Below are positions 36,538 to 45,958 of a stretch of 64,000 nt of DNA, piece by piece. How positions within the stretch are numbered: position 1 is the first letter of the stretch; the number at the start of each line of letters is the position of its first letter. This DNA comes from Myroides odoratimimus (GTDB taxonomy: Bacteria; Bacteroidota; Bacteroidia; Flavobacteriales; Flavobacteriaceae), in contig NZ_BCMQ01000005.1 of assembly GCF_001485415.1 (NCBI RefSeq), positions 62,001-126,000 on the forward strand. The letters are read 5' to 3'. Both the position numbers and the translations under genes were made by a program. The notes under the pieces were generated by a model. It had not been told where the DNA came from. It saw only the letters and a program-made list of their open reading frames with translations, and ran no database searches.

Positions 36538-39500
36538 ATGAAGAAAGGTTTACTTAAATTCTTTTTCTTCTCATTAGCACTTACAGTTACTGGAAGTGTG
36601 TATGCGCAAGAAAAGGTAATTAAAGGAAGAGTTGTGGCTTCTGATGATGGTTCATCATTGCCTGGCGCTACTATATTTGTCAAAGGTACTAAAGAGGGAG
36701 TACAGACAGATATAGATGGAAATTACTCTATTAAGGTAAATGGTAAGGACGCCGTTCTTGTGTTTGAATTCATGGGATTCAATTCAGCAGAGAAGAAAGT
36801 CGGAGAGCTAGCAGTTATCAATGTTTCTTTAGGAGAAGCAACGGAGATGATTGACGAAGTAGTGATTAATACAGGGTATCAGACTATTACTAAACGTAAG
36901 GAGGCTGGAGCTGTAAGTCGTATCGAAGCGAAAGATCTGAAGGTAGATGGGGTAGCGGATGTGAGTAGAATGATCGAAGGTAAGGTAGCAGGGGTAACTA
37001 TACAAAACCCTTCAGGTACTTTCGGAGCTGCTCCTAAAATTACTATTCGTGGAGCTTCTTCTATTATGGGAGATACTAAACCACTATGGGTAATTGATGG
37101 TGTAGTACAGGAAGATATTGTGAACGTATCATTTGAGCAGTTAGCTTCAGGTAACTCAGAGTCTATTTTAAGTTCTGCTTTGTCTGGAATTAATGCGGAT
37201 GATGTATTGAGTATTGACGTACTTAAGGATGCTTCTGCGACGGCTATTTATGGATCTCGTGCCATGAATGGGGTAGTGGTGATCACTACTAAATCTGGTA
37301 GAAGAGATACGCCTATGTCTATTAGCTATACGATGGAGAATACACTGCGTCCTATACCTCAGTACAATCAATATGATGTGATGAATTCACAAGATAATAT
37401 GATGGCGTATAGAGAGCTTCAGAATAAAGGCTATTTAGATTATGCTTCTATGTTATATGGGAGACATAGTGGAGCATACGGAATTATGTATCGTGCTATG
37501 AATGAATTTGATCCTGTGCATAATCAATATGGGGTGCATAATGGGGAAGCTGCACAAAATAAGTTTTTACAAACTTATGAAAAAGCAAATACAAATTGGT
37601 TTAAAGAATTATTTAGGCCTTCTATTGTACAACAACATTCATTAAGTTTTAATGGAGGAGGAAAAAATAATGCCTATTTTGCCTCTATTGGTTACTTAGC
37701 TGATTCAGGATGGTCTATTGCTGATAAAGTACACCGTCTGACATTGAACCTAAAGAATACATTCTTTGTAAATGATAAGTTAAAAATATCGTTATCATCT
37801 ATTGCTTCAGTACGTGATCAGAAAGCACCAGGGGCTTATGATGCAGAAAAAGATGTAGTAAATGGATCTGTAAAACGTGATTTTGACATTAATCCATTTA
37901 GTTATGCTTTAAATACAACTAGAACGTTACGCCCTTATGATGACAATGGAAACTATGAGTACTATAGAAGTAACTGGGCTCCATTTAATATCATGAATGA
38001 GTTAGACAATAACTATATGGATATTGATGTAAAAGATATTCGTTTTCAATTGGATTTAGATTATAAGTTATTACCTAACTTAACGTATAATTTAAGTGGA
38101 TCTGCTCGCTATGCAACTACAAAACGTGTGCATAATGTGACTCAGGATTCAAATGTGATAGGTGCTTATAATGCAGATAAGTCAACAGTAGAACGCGATC
38201 AAAATATCTTTTTATATAGAGATCCTGATCAAAAAGAAGTTCCTCCAATGCCTATTATGACAAATTCAGGGCTAAAGAGAACATTTACGAATGATATGAC
38301 ATCTTTCTTATTGAGAAACAGCTTTACTTATGACAATGTGTTTAACGATTTACATGAATTAGATGTTTTCGGAGGTACAGAGATGAGAGTAGTAAACCGT
38401 GATAAAGATTATTTCTTAGCTCAAGGAGTTCAATTTGACAAGGGTTTAACTACTTATCCAGAGTTATTAGCAATGCGTAAATTGTTAGAGCAAGGGGGAG
38501 AGTATTTTACTTATGGTGAAGAGAAAGAAAGAACAGTAGCCTTCTTTGCTAGAGCAGCTTATACCTATGATAGACGTTATACAGTGGCTTTAACAGGGCG
38601 TTACGATGGGTCAAATAGACAAGGAGATACAGGTTCTTCTAGATGGTTACCAACTTGGACTGCTTCAGGAAAGTGGAATATCTCTAGTGAAAAGTTTATG
38701 GAGAACTCACATACGGTGAGTAATTTAGCATTACGTGCTTCTTATGGATTAACTGCTACATCTGGACCAGCAACGAATTCTTTAGCAATCTATAGACCAT
38801 ATGTTACGCCTAGACCTGATTTGAATACTATAGAGAATGGTATTTCTATTAAGGATCTTCAAAATACAGAGCTAACATGGGAAAAACAACATGAAGCAAA
38901 TATTGGTATTGACTTAGGTTTATGGAATAATAGAGTGCAGTTAGTAGTAGATGCCTACCAAAGGAATGCTTTTGACTTAATTGATTATGTACGTACATCA
39001 GGTGTAGGTGGTCAAAATGTTAAGTTAGGTAATAATGCAGATATGCGTACTAGAGGTATTGAGTTCGGTATTACGACTACTAATATTAAAACACCTGAGT
39101 TTAGCTGGTCTACTACATTGAACGGATCTTACTACAATCAAGAAGTTACTAGGTTACAAAATACTCCTCGTGTGATTGATTTAGTACAAGGATTTAATGG
39201 TAACGTAGTAGGAAGACCTCGTAATGCTTTATATTCTTATCAATTTACAGGGCTAGATTATAGAGGATTACCAACTTTTTTACAAGCACCTGGTCAAACA
39301 GATGTAATTGGTGGAGCTAATTTTCAAGATACCAATAATCCAACAGGTTATTTAAAATATGAAGGATCGATTGAACCAAATAAGACTTTAGGGTTAACGA
39401 ATACATTCACTTATAAAAATTGGAGTTTAAATTTCTTGATTGTAGCATCAGGAGGAAATAAAATTCGTTTATATCCATCTTATGCAGCTAGATATAGTGA

Positions 39501-39897
39501 TACAGATGTATTTAGTAAGTCATTTGAAGATCGTTGGATTAATCCAGGTGATGAGAATATTACTAATGTACCTGTTATACCTGATAATACCCTTGTAAGT
39601 GTGTTAGGAAGTAGAGTCATGGAAAGAGCTTATAATACTTATAATTATTCTTCAGAGCGTGTAGCTGATGGTGGATTTGTGAGATTAAAGAACGTTTCAT
39701 TGACTTATGAATTCCCTGATCATTTCAAACGCTCTATGAAAATGTCTAATTTCTCATTGCGTTTTAATGCAACTAACCCATGGTTAATCTATGCAGATAA
39801 AAAGCTTAATGGAGAAGATCCAGAATTTTACAGAACAGGAGGGGTAGCTATGCCACAAACAAGTCAATACACATTGACACTTAATGTTGGTTTTTAA
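36538..39897 (+). CDS. SusC/RagA-family TonB-linked outer membrane transporter
   Basis: 1119 residues. Signal peptide to about residue 24 (VYAQ), then a carboxypeptidase-regulatory-like domain (26-100: VIKGRVV...LPGATIFVKGT), plug (about 105-235, with IRGASSI and AIYGSRAMNGVVVITTK), and a 22-strand barrel ending in YTLTLNVGF. It imports large nutrients, with the SusD lipoprotein as lid. From about 37,560 the DNA becomes more AT-rich than the first kilobase of the gene and than the rest of the window. The neighbours (SusD, zinc metallohydrolase, DUF4302) suggest a protein- or peptide-derived substrate rather than a glycan; no glycosidase gene is near. Confidence 0.93.
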   Translation: MKKGLLKFFFFSLALTVTGSVYAQEKVIKGRVVASDDGSSLPGATIFVKGTKEGVQTDIDGNYSIKVNGKDAVLVFEFMGFNSAEKKVGELAVINVSLGEATEMIDEVVINTGYQTITKRKEAGAVSRIEAKDLKVDGVADVSRMIEGKVAGVTIQNPSGTFGAAPKITIRGASSIMGDTKPLWVIDGVVQEDIVNVSFEQLASGNSESILSSALSGINADDVLSIDVLKDASATAIYGSRAMNGVVVITTKSGRRDTPMSISYTMENTLRPIPQYNQYDVMNSQDNMMAYRELQNKGYLDYASMLYGRHSGAYGIMYRAMNEFDPVHNQYGVHNGEAAQNKFLQTYEKANTNWFKELFRPSIVQQHSLSFNGGGKNNAYFASIGYLADSGWSIADKVHRLTLNLKNTFFVNDKLKISLSSIASVRDQKAPGAYDAEKDVVNGSVKRDFDINPFSYALNTTRTLRPYDDNGNYEYYRSNWAPFNIMNELDNNYMDIDVKDIRFQLDLDYKLLPNLTYNLSGSARYATTKRVHNVTQDSNVIGAYNADKSTVERDQNIFLYRDPDQKEVPPMPIMTNSGLKRTFTNDMTSFLLRNSFTYDNVFNDLHELDVFGGTEMRVVNRDKDYFLAQGVQFDKGLTTYPELLAMRKLLEQGGEYFTYGEEKERTVAFFARAAYTYDRRYTVALTGRYDGSNRQGDTGSSRWLPTWTASGKWNISSEKFMENSHTVSNLALRASYGLTATSGPATNSLAIYRPYVTPRPDLNTIENGISIKDLQNTELTWEKQHEANIGIDLGLWNNRVQLVVDAYQRNAFDLIDYVRTSGVGGQNVKLGNNADMRTRGIEFGITTTNIKTPEFSWSTTLNGSYYNQEVTRLQNTPRVIDLVQGFNGNVVGRPRNALYSYQFTGLDYRGLPTFLQAPGQTDVIGGANFQDTNNPTGYLKYEGSIEPNKTLGLTNTFTYKNWSLNFLIVASGGNKIRLYPSYAARYSDTDVFSKSFEDRWINPGDENITNVPVIPDNTLVSVLGSRVMERAYNTYNYSSERVADGGFVRLKNVSLTYEFPDHFKRSMKMSNFSLRFNATNPWLIYADKKLNGEDPEFYRTGGVAMPQTSQYTLTLNVGF

Positions 39898-39910
39898 ATT
39901 TTAGATTATT

Positions 39911-41452
39911 ATGAACAGAGTAAAGATATTAGTAGGATTATTAATCTTGGCAACTGCTACAGTAGGCTGTAGTGACTTTCTTTCAGAAGTGCCAGATAAT
40001 AGAACTCAAATAGATACACCTAAAAAGGTGGGAGAATTATTGGTAGGAGCTTATCCAAATACTAGTCATGCTGAATTTGCTGAACAGATGAGTGATAATG
40101 TTGTTGATAGTGGGCGTTTGCATTTTACTTCTTTGCAAACAGAACAAAATTATCAATGGTTACCTGCTACAGAGGAAGATATAGATTCTCAATATGCTTT
40201 TTGGATGGATAGTTATAAAGCGATTGCTAGTGCTAATAAGGCTTTGGAGGCTTTAGAAGAAATGCAGAAAGAATATGCTAATAAACCTTCATCTAATTAT
40301 GGATTAAAACAGTTGAGAGCAGAGGCTTTATTAGCTCGTGCTTATAATCATTTTATGCTTGTAAATTTATGGGCGAAAAGTTATAATCCAGCTACAGCAG
40401 AAAGTGATTTAGGAGTACCTTATGTTACTACTGTTGAAACACAGTTAAAACAAGAGTATAAAAGACATAGTGTCGCTGAAGTTTATAAATTCATAGAACA
40501 GGATTTATTAGAAGGTCTTGAAGGAATAAAAGGAGCGTCATATAGTAGCCCTGAAATTGCTAAGTATCATTTTACAGAGGCTTCAGCTAAAGCTTTTGCA
40601 GCTCGTTTTTATTTGTTTAAGGGAGATTATGCTAAAACAATAGAGTACTCTAATCAGCTTGGAAATGTGCCAGTTGGTAAACTTAGAGATGTTTATGATT
40701 CTAGAAAGTGGGATGATAAACAGAATAATAGAGAATTTGCTAAAACAGATAAAGTAACTAACTTATTAGTTGCTAATTCAGAATCAATAAAAGGTAGAAG
40801 CCAACATACAACACGCTTTGTATTAACATCTGCTGTAGCTAGTAGAGATAAAGGATTATTTACTGCTGATGCAAACCCATTAGGAATAACGTGGAATTAT
40901 CCTAGTGCTACTTATCAGAATAATGATGTGTATTATGTTCCTAAATTCTATGAGTATTTTAAAATCAAAGACTTTACGAATATGACGGGTAATCCATATG
41001 TTGCTTTTGTGCTGTTTTCTAATGATATGTTATATTTAGATCGTATGGAAGCATTTGTGATGGAGGATAGAATTGATGAGGCTTTAAAAATGTATTCTTA
41101 CTTAGTGTTAAGTCGCTCTTTGATTAAACCAGAGTTGAAACCAGAGGATTTATTAGATGTTATGGAGTATGAGTATGTGGAAGAATTATTTCCATATGTT
41201 CCAGGAAAATATACTCCTTTAAAAACTATTAATGAGAAACAAGCAGTAATGCTTGAAGCTGTAGCTGATATGAGAAGAAGAGAAGGTTTTGAAGAAGGAT
41301 ATCGTTGGTTTGATATTAGAAGATTTGGTTTGGAAGTAAAACATCAAATGGTAGGAGGTCCTGAAATTATTCTTAAAAAAGGAGATCTAAGATATCAATT
41401 ACAAATTCCTCAAGTTGCAATAGATAATGGAATCCAAGCTAATCCAAGATAA
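39911..41452 (+). CDS. SusD/RagB-family nutrient-binding lipoprotein
   Basis: 513 residues with lipobox TVGC (Cys20). TPR-like helical segments such as AEALLARAYNHFMLVNLWA and the C-terminal RRREGFEEGYRWFDIRRFG are the standard SusD signatures. It forms the surface lid over the SusC barrel encoded 13 bases upstream. Residues that would touch ligand cannot be assigned. DNA is AT-rich, like the other genes of this locus. Confidence 0.93.
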   Translation: MNRVKILVGLLILATATVGCSDFLSEVPDNRTQIDTPKKVGELLVGAYPNTSHAEFAEQMSDNVVDSGRLHFTSLQTEQNYQWLPATEEDIDSQYAFWMDSYKAIASANKALEALEEMQKEYANKPSSNYGLKQLRAEALLARAYNHFMLVNLWAKSYNPATAESDLGVPYVTTVETQLKQEYKRHSVAEVYKFIEQDLLEGLEGIKGASYSSPEIAKYHFTEASAKAFAARFYLFKGDYAKTIEYSNQLGNVPVGKLRDVYDSRKWDDKQNNREFAKTDKVTNLLVANSESIKGRSQHTTRFVLTSAVASRDKGLFTADANPLGITWNYPSATYQNNDVYYVPKFYEYFKIKDFTNMTGNPYVAFVLFSNDMLYLDRMEAFVMEDRIDEALKMYSYLVLSRSLIKPELKPEDLLDVMEYEYVEELFPYVPGKYTPLKTINEKQAVMLEAVADMRRREGFEEGYRWFDIRRFGLEVKHQMVGGPEIILKKGDLRYQLQIPQVAIDNGIQANPR

Positions 41453-41471
41453 ACCTTAAAAAAGAAAGATT

Positions 41472-42356
41472 ATGACAGTAAAAAATATAATAAAAGGAGT
41501 TGGTTTAGTTTTTACAGCCTCTGTATTATTAAGTGCTTGCTCTAGTGATGATAAATTAAGAGATGAATCTATTTTTGATACTACAGAAAAACCTAAAACA
41601 GAATTAGATCAATGGATTGAAAATAAGTATACAAAGCCATATAATATTTCGGCTACTTATTTATGGGATGAATCATTAGGAAAGCCTGATAAAACATTGT
41701 TTCCTCCTAAAGTGTCTAGTGTAAAACCAGCTTTGCAAGTTATCAAGAAAATATGGATTGATACTTATACAGAGATAGGTGGTGAGGATTTTGTTAAGAA
41801 ATTAGCACCTAGACAATTACATTTCATAGGAAGTTACAATCTGAATCATAATGGTACAATTGTATTAGGAGATGCTGGAGGAGGTGCGAGAATTACGATG
41901 TATAATACAGATTATATTAACTATAAAAGTTTAGCAAGTGTTAGACAGTTTGTACATACTATTCAACACGAGTATATTCATATTCTAAATCAAACTAAAC
42001 CTTATGATTTGAAAGCTTGGAGTAAAGTAGCAAGTTTAAAAGGAGGATATACATCAAGTTGGTATATTGAGCGCGATGATGTTAGTAATAATTTAGGCTT
42101 CGTGACACCTTATGCTCGTAGTAATTATGATGAGGATTTTGCTGAAACGGCAGCTTTTGTACTATTGAGATCAGAGGCAGAAAAACAAGCATTTTTGAAA
42201 GATATTAAAGATGCTGAAGGGAGAAAAATTATTGAGCAGAAGTTTCAATTAGTAGAACAGTATTTTAAAAATCAGTTTGATATGGATTTTTATGCACTAC
42301 GTGATGCTGCTGAGAGAAATACACAAGCAGTGATGGCAGGTGATCTAGAAGAATAA
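41472..42356 (+). CDS. Substrate import-associated zinc metallohydrolase lipoprotein
   Basis: 294 residues with lipobox LSAC (Cys23) followed by SSDD, a likely surface-export tag. The zinc motif HEYIH is at His166-Glu167-His170, with an acidic third-ligand candidate in YDEDFAETAAF (Asp222 or Glu225). This matches the family encoded beside SusC/SusD pairs in Bacteroidota. It probably cleaves a substrate, likely peptidic, at the cell surface before import. It is third in the locus, 19 bases after susD. Confidence 0.88.
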   Translation: MTVKNIIKGVGLVFTASVLLSACSSDDKLRDESIFDTTEKPKTELDQWIENKYTKPYNISATYLWDESLGKPDKTLFPPKVSSVKPALQVIKKIWIDTYTEIGGEDFVKKLAPRQLHFIGSYNLNHNGTIVLGDAGGGARITMYNTDYINYKSLASVRQFVHTIQHEYIHILNQTKPYDLKAWSKVASLKGGYTSSWYIERDDVSNNLGFVTPYARSNYDEDFAETAAFVLLRSEAEKQAFLKDIKDAEGRKIIEQKFQLVEQYFKNQFDMDFYALRDAAERNTQAVMAGDLEE

Positions 42357-42377
42357 TACTTATTAAGATTTAGAATT

Positions 42378-43733
42378 ATGAAAAAATATATAACTAAAGC
42401 TTTTTTAGCAACAATAATTCTTGCTGGAATAGCTTCTTGTCAAAAAGAAGAGGATCGAGTTTTCGATGAATCTGTTGCAGAACGTCTTTCTGAGCAAGAA
42501 AAAAAATTACAAGATTTACTATTGTCTTCAGAGTATGGATGGAAATTAGTATATAATACTTCTGAAGGAGATTTTGGTAGTTATACTTATTTGATGAGAT
42601 TTAAAGATACTCGTAATGTTGAAATGGTATCTGATTTTGATGCATCAGGGCCTATTAGTGAGGTTACAGAATATGCTATTCATCAAAGAGCAACTGCGAG
42701 TTTAGTATTTACAACTCGTTCCAAAATACATCAATTATCAGATCCTGCTAATTCACCGTATGCTGCAGGTAAGGGATATTATGGAGAGTATCAGTTTGGC
42801 TATTATGGTAATACTGAAAATGAGATTTATTTTCGAACTCCAAAACAAGATCAAGAGTTAACATTTGTCAAAGCAACTAAAGAAGATTGGGAAACATTTA
42901 ATCAACAATATACTATGGTTGATAATATGAATTCACTATCTAAACCTTATTTTAGAGTTGTAGATGTTGAAGTAGCTGGTAAGGTTGAGAGATTCGACTT
43001 TACGAATCTAGGTTCTGTAAGAATGGTTGATTTACAAGGTAATAAACTTTTTAAAGATAGTGATTATGCTTTGACTTATAATACTAGAGGGTTTATTGTA
43101 ACTCCTGCGATGGAAGTTGGAGGACAGAAGATAACATCTTTTTTATATGATGAGATAAGCGATTCCTTTATTGGAAAAGAAGGTAATGTTAAGGTTAGTT
43201 TTAAATATTCAAATAAACCTGTTGTTTGGACTGATATGAGCTATAAAAAACTATTGTCTTTACCTACTAATCCTAAAGAACCTTATTTTATGTTTAGAAC
43301 AGGTAGTTCTTATCAAATTTTAGGATCTAAATTTACTTCAGTATTTCTTAGAAACAAAATTGCAGAGTATGGAAAAGGAGCCAATGGTGAATATAAAATG
43401 TCAGCAGTTAATTTAACTTTTAATACAACTGTTAATACAGGAAGTGGAGTAGTGCCTTGTGCTTTGTCAGAATATGTTTTTGAAGGAAAAAGTTACGTTT
43501 ACTTCTTCCAATTAAAAGAATTACAAGGGAATGTTGTTCAAGTTGTTCCTCTAGGTTGGAATACATTAAGTTTACCTGCCCAAGTAATTGAATTAAATGA
43601 TTTATTCCTAGGAGAGAATTTATATATTAGAAAAGAGAGAGGTACTGTACAATACAGTAATCCTGTTATTACTTTTATTTCTAGTAAAGCTCCTATAGTT
43701 TTACCAACATGGGATTATGATGTTATTTTTTAA
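42378..43733 (+). CDS. DUF4302-type surface lipoprotein
   Basis: 451 residues with lipobox IASC (Cys21), then a helical stretch and SSEYGWKLVYNTSEGDFGSYTYLMRF, which I recognise as the start of DUF4302. The remainder is beta-rich with many aromatic residues. Such proteins regularly follow SusC, SusD and a zinc metallohydrolase in Bacteroidota loci, and are thought to be additional surface ligand binders; function is not established. Last gene of the locus, before a terminator. Confidence 0.85.
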   Translation: MKKYITKAFLATIILAGIASCQKEEDRVFDESVAERLSEQEKKLQDLLLSSEYGWKLVYNTSEGDFGSYTYLMRFKDTRNVEMVSDFDASGPISEVTEYAIHQRATASLVFTTRSKIHQLSDPANSPYAAGKGYYGEYQFGYYGNTENEIYFRTPKQDQELTFVKATKEDWETFNQQYTMVDNMNSLSKPYFRVVDVEVAGKVERFDFTNLGSVRMVDLQGNKLFKDSDYALTYNTRGFIVTPAMEVGGQKITSFLYDEISDSFIGKEGNVKVSFKYSNKPVVWTDMSYKKLLSLPTNPKEPYFMFRTGSSYQILGSKFTSVFLRNKIAEYGKGANGEYKMSAVNLTFNTTVNTGSGVVPCALSEYVFEGKSYVYFFQLKELQGNVVQVVPLGWNTLSLPAQVIELNDLFLGENLYIRKERGTVQYSNPVITFISSKAPIVLPTWDYDVIF

Positions 43734-43752
43734 TTAAATATATTGATTAGTT

Positions 43753-43780
43753 AAAGCCGCTCACTCGAGCGGCTTTTTTT
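43753..43780 (+). terminator. Terminator after the SusC/SusD locus
   Basis: Arms 43753-43762 and 43767-43776 (AAAGCCGCTC / GAGCGGCTTT), 4-base loop, T run to 43780. It is GC-rich against its surroundings. Confidence 0.9.
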
Positions 43781-43845
43781 GTGGATTAAAAAGTCAGTAT
43801 GTACCATTGAGTGAAATGTTTCTTTAGGATTTTTTATTATTCAAG

Positions 43846-43853
43846 TATATTTG
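43846..43853 (+). promoter_or_regulatory. -7 box (TATATTTG) upstream of the PPTase gene
   Basis: TATATTTG lies 22 bases before the start codon at 43876. Confidence 0.55.
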
Positions 43854-43875
43854 TCTGCGTAATTAAATAGATAAG

Positions 43876-44487
43876 ATGCCTTTAGTAAAAGAAATCAAAG
43901 GAATAACCTACAAGGTGTTAGTTTGGAAAGTAGAAGAGAATCTCGTGGAACTGATGAACGGTGTTATGCTACAAGAGCGCTCTGCTGAGCGATTAAAAGG
44001 AATGAAATCTGAAGTACACCAAAAGGGATTTATGGCAGTCAGACAGTTGCTGCACCATGGAGGATATAGTGATAGCGACTTGTGTTATGATATAAACGGT
44101 AGACCTAGTCTTAGTGATAGTTCATTTATCTCTATTTCGCATTCGTTTGAGTATGCTAGTATTATCATAGGCAAGGAGAATGTGGGTATAGATGTAGAAA
44201 TGAAGCGCGATAAAATAAAGCGTATTGCAAATAAGTTTTGCAATGAAGAAGAACTAAACACGGCCTTAAATTCTTCGGATGAGATTGATACATTGACAGA
44301 GATATGGTGTGCGAAAGAAGCTATGTTTAAGATGTGTGAGTCACGTAGCCTGAGTTTTAAAAGTGATATGCAGGTAGAACTTAAAACGAAAGAATGTTTT
44401 GTTAATAATGAAGTTTTTAATCAAAAATTCGAATATAAAACAATAGAATTAGATAACTTTGTGTTGGTTTATGCATTAGAGTCTTAA
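43876..44487 (+). CDS. 4'-phosphopantetheinyl transferase superfamily protein
   Basis: 203 residues. The Mg2+-binding GIDVE motif (Asp106, Glu108) and the WCAKEAMFK motif (Trp144, Lys147, Glu148) are intact, with the N-terminal half carrying a divergent SISHSFEYA. The length and two-part layout resemble the Sfp-like group more than AcpS. It would transfer phosphopantetheine from CoA to a serine of a carrier protein. No carrier or synthase gene is near, so the partner is unknown. Confidence 0.88.
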   Translation: MPLVKEIKGITYKVLVWKVEENLVELMNGVMLQERSAERLKGMKSEVHQKGFMAVRQLLHHGGYSDSDLCYDINGRPSLSDSSFISISHSFEYASIIIGKENVGIDVEMKRDKIKRIANKFCNEEELNTALNSSDEIDTLTEIWCAKEAMFKMCESRSLSFKSDMQVELKTKECFVNNEVFNQKFEYKTIELDNFVLVYALES

Positions 44488-44516
44488 TGCAATAGTAATT
44501 TTAAAAAGATAATTAG

Positions 44517-44524
44517 TACTTTTG
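44517..44524 (+). promoter_or_regulatory. -7 box (TACTTTTG) upstream of the Bax-inhibitor-1 gene
   Basis: TACTTTTG lies 12 bases before the start at 44537 and fits TAnnTTTG. Confidence 0.5.
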
Positions 44525-44536
44525 AGAAAAATATAG

Positions 44537-45259
44537 ATGATGAAAAACAATTTTGAAAATGTTGATTACACGCTACCTGTAGCTATGGAATCTGAAGTAG
44601 TAAGAGCACAGTTTTATAAAAAGACGTATGCTACTTTAGCAGCAGGAGTATTAGCTTTTATTGTATTAGAAGCTATTATGTTGAACACACCTTTCATTGT
44701 AGAAGGGATGTTTACTATTATTGGGATGGGTAAGTTCTCATGGTTGATCGTGCTAGGTGCCTTTATGGGGATCACTTGGTATGCACAGAGACTTGCTGAT
44801 AACTCAGTAGATAAAAAGGTTCAGTATGCTGGACTGTTTCTATATGTATTAGCAGAGGCATTTATCTTTGTGCCTATTTTATATATCGCTATGTCTATGA
44901 CTAATGACCTTACTCTGATTTCTCAGGCAGGTATTATGACATTGGCTTTATTTGGTGGATTGACTGGAGTAGTATTTAGCTCTAATGCTAACTTCTCTTT
45001 TATGAGATCTATCCTTAGTATTGGATTCTTCTTAGCTTTAGGTACTATTATTTGTGGTATGATCTTCGGATTTAACCTTGGGTTATGGTTCTCTTTAGCG
45101 ATGGTAGCTTTAGCTTCTGGATCGATCTTATACTCTACATGGCAGATTAAAAATGAATACGCAGCTAACCAACACGTACCAGCTGCTCTATCATTATTTG
45201 CTTCGTTAATGTTACTTTTCTGGTATATTCTGAGAATTGTAATGAGTAGAAACAACTAA
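44537..45259 (+). CDS. Bax inhibitor-1/YccA-family integral membrane protein
   Basis: 240 residues (two adjacent ATG codons, 44537 or 44540, could start it). Seven hydrophobic spans follow a short N-terminal segment; GGLTGVVFSSNANFSFMRS and the aspartate/asparagine near the last loops fit the TMBIM/YccA pattern. Members form pH-sensitive Ca2+ leak channels or modulate membrane proteases. No cellular role can be assigned here. It is alone between promoter and terminator. Confidence 0.9.
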   Translation: MMKNNFENVDYTLPVAMESEVVRAQFYKKTYATLAAGVLAFIVLEAIMLNTPFIVEGMFTIIGMGKFSWLIVLGAFMGITWYAQRLADNSVDKKVQYAGLFLYVLAEAFIFVPILYIAMSMTNDLTLISQAGIMTLALFGGLTGVVFSSNANFSFMRSILSIGFFLALGTIICGMIFGFNLGLWFSLAMVALASGSILYSTWQIKNEYAANQHVPAALSLFASLMLLFWYILRIVMSRNN

Positions 45260-45275
45260 TTAGAAAGATATATTA

Positions 45276-45283
45276 TACTTTTG
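45276..45283 (+). promoter_or_regulatory. -7 box (TACTTTTG) upstream of pnuC
   Basis: TACTTTTG ends one base before the terminator hairpin that closes the preceding gene, so a transcript from here would begin in or just after that hairpin. It lies 49 bases before the pnuC ATG at 45332. Confidence 0.4.
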
Positions 45284-45316
45284 AACCGCATTCCATGAAG
45301 AGTGCGGTTTTTTATT
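45284..45316 (+). terminator. Terminator after the Bax-inhibitor-1 gene
   Basis: Arms 45284-45293 and 45300-45309 with one G-T pair, followed by T residues. It shows that a GTG at 45302 is not the start of the next gene. Confidence 0.8.
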
Positions 45317-45331
45317 TTAAGTGTATTTGTT

Positions 45332-45958
45332 ATGATTGACTTTTTTTTTGGAGCATATAGAGAGACTAGTACGCTTCAGATAGTGTTAGAATCTATCGTA
45401 TTTATCTTTGGGATTATGAGTGTATGGTATGCAGGTAAGGAGAACATCCTTGTCTACCCTACAGGCATTATTGCTACGATTATCACTGTTTACTTACTCT
45501 ATGTGATAGGATATTATGGAGATATGATTTTGAATGGGTATTATTCTATCATGAGTGTTTATGGGTGGTATAACTGGTCTAGACAGAAAGACGGAGATAC
45601 TCTTCTGAAGATTAGTCGTACGAACACTAGTGAGAAGATAAAAGGACTTATCATATTCGCAGTTACTCTTGTGATCATCTATGGCGTATATCACTTCTCT
45701 GGCAAAGAGATCCTACCTGAGAACTATATAGATATTATCACATCAGGTATCTTCTTCACAGGAATGTACTATATGGCACTAAAGAAGATAGAGAACTGGA
45801 CACTGTGGATTATAGGAGATATTATCTCTGTTCCGTTATATGCTTATAGAGGATATGGGATATTAGCAGTACAATTTGCTATCTTTACAGTATTAGCTAC
45901 GATGGCTTATATATCGTGGTATAAAACAATAAATAGAGAAAAATGCTTAGAGAAATAA
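45332..45958 (+). CDS. PnuC-family transporter (nicotinamide riboside or thiamine)
   Basis: From ATG 45332, 208 residues with about seven hydrophobic spans. PnuC marks are KENILVYPTGIIATI, NGYYSIMSVYGWYNW and NWTLWIIGDIISVPLYAYRGY. The family facilitates uptake of vitamin precursors that are trapped by phosphorylation; PnuC takes nicotinamide riboside and PnuT takes thiamine. Sequence alone does not settle it. A TPP-riboswitch-controlled TonB receptor lies only 640 bases downstream, which favours a thiamine role weakly, but the riboswitch is not in front of this gene. The stop overlaps the arfB start by 16 bases. Confidence 0.85.
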   Translation: MIDFFFGAYRETSTLQIVLESIVFIFGIMSVWYAGKENILVYPTGIIATIITVYLLYVIGYYGDMILNGYYSIMSVYGWYNWSRQKDGDTLLKISRTNTSEKIKGLIIFAVTLVIIYGVYHFSGKEILPENYIDIITSGIFFTGMYYMALKKIENWTLWIIGDIISVPLYAYRGYGILAVQFAIFTVLATMAYISWYKTINREKCLEK

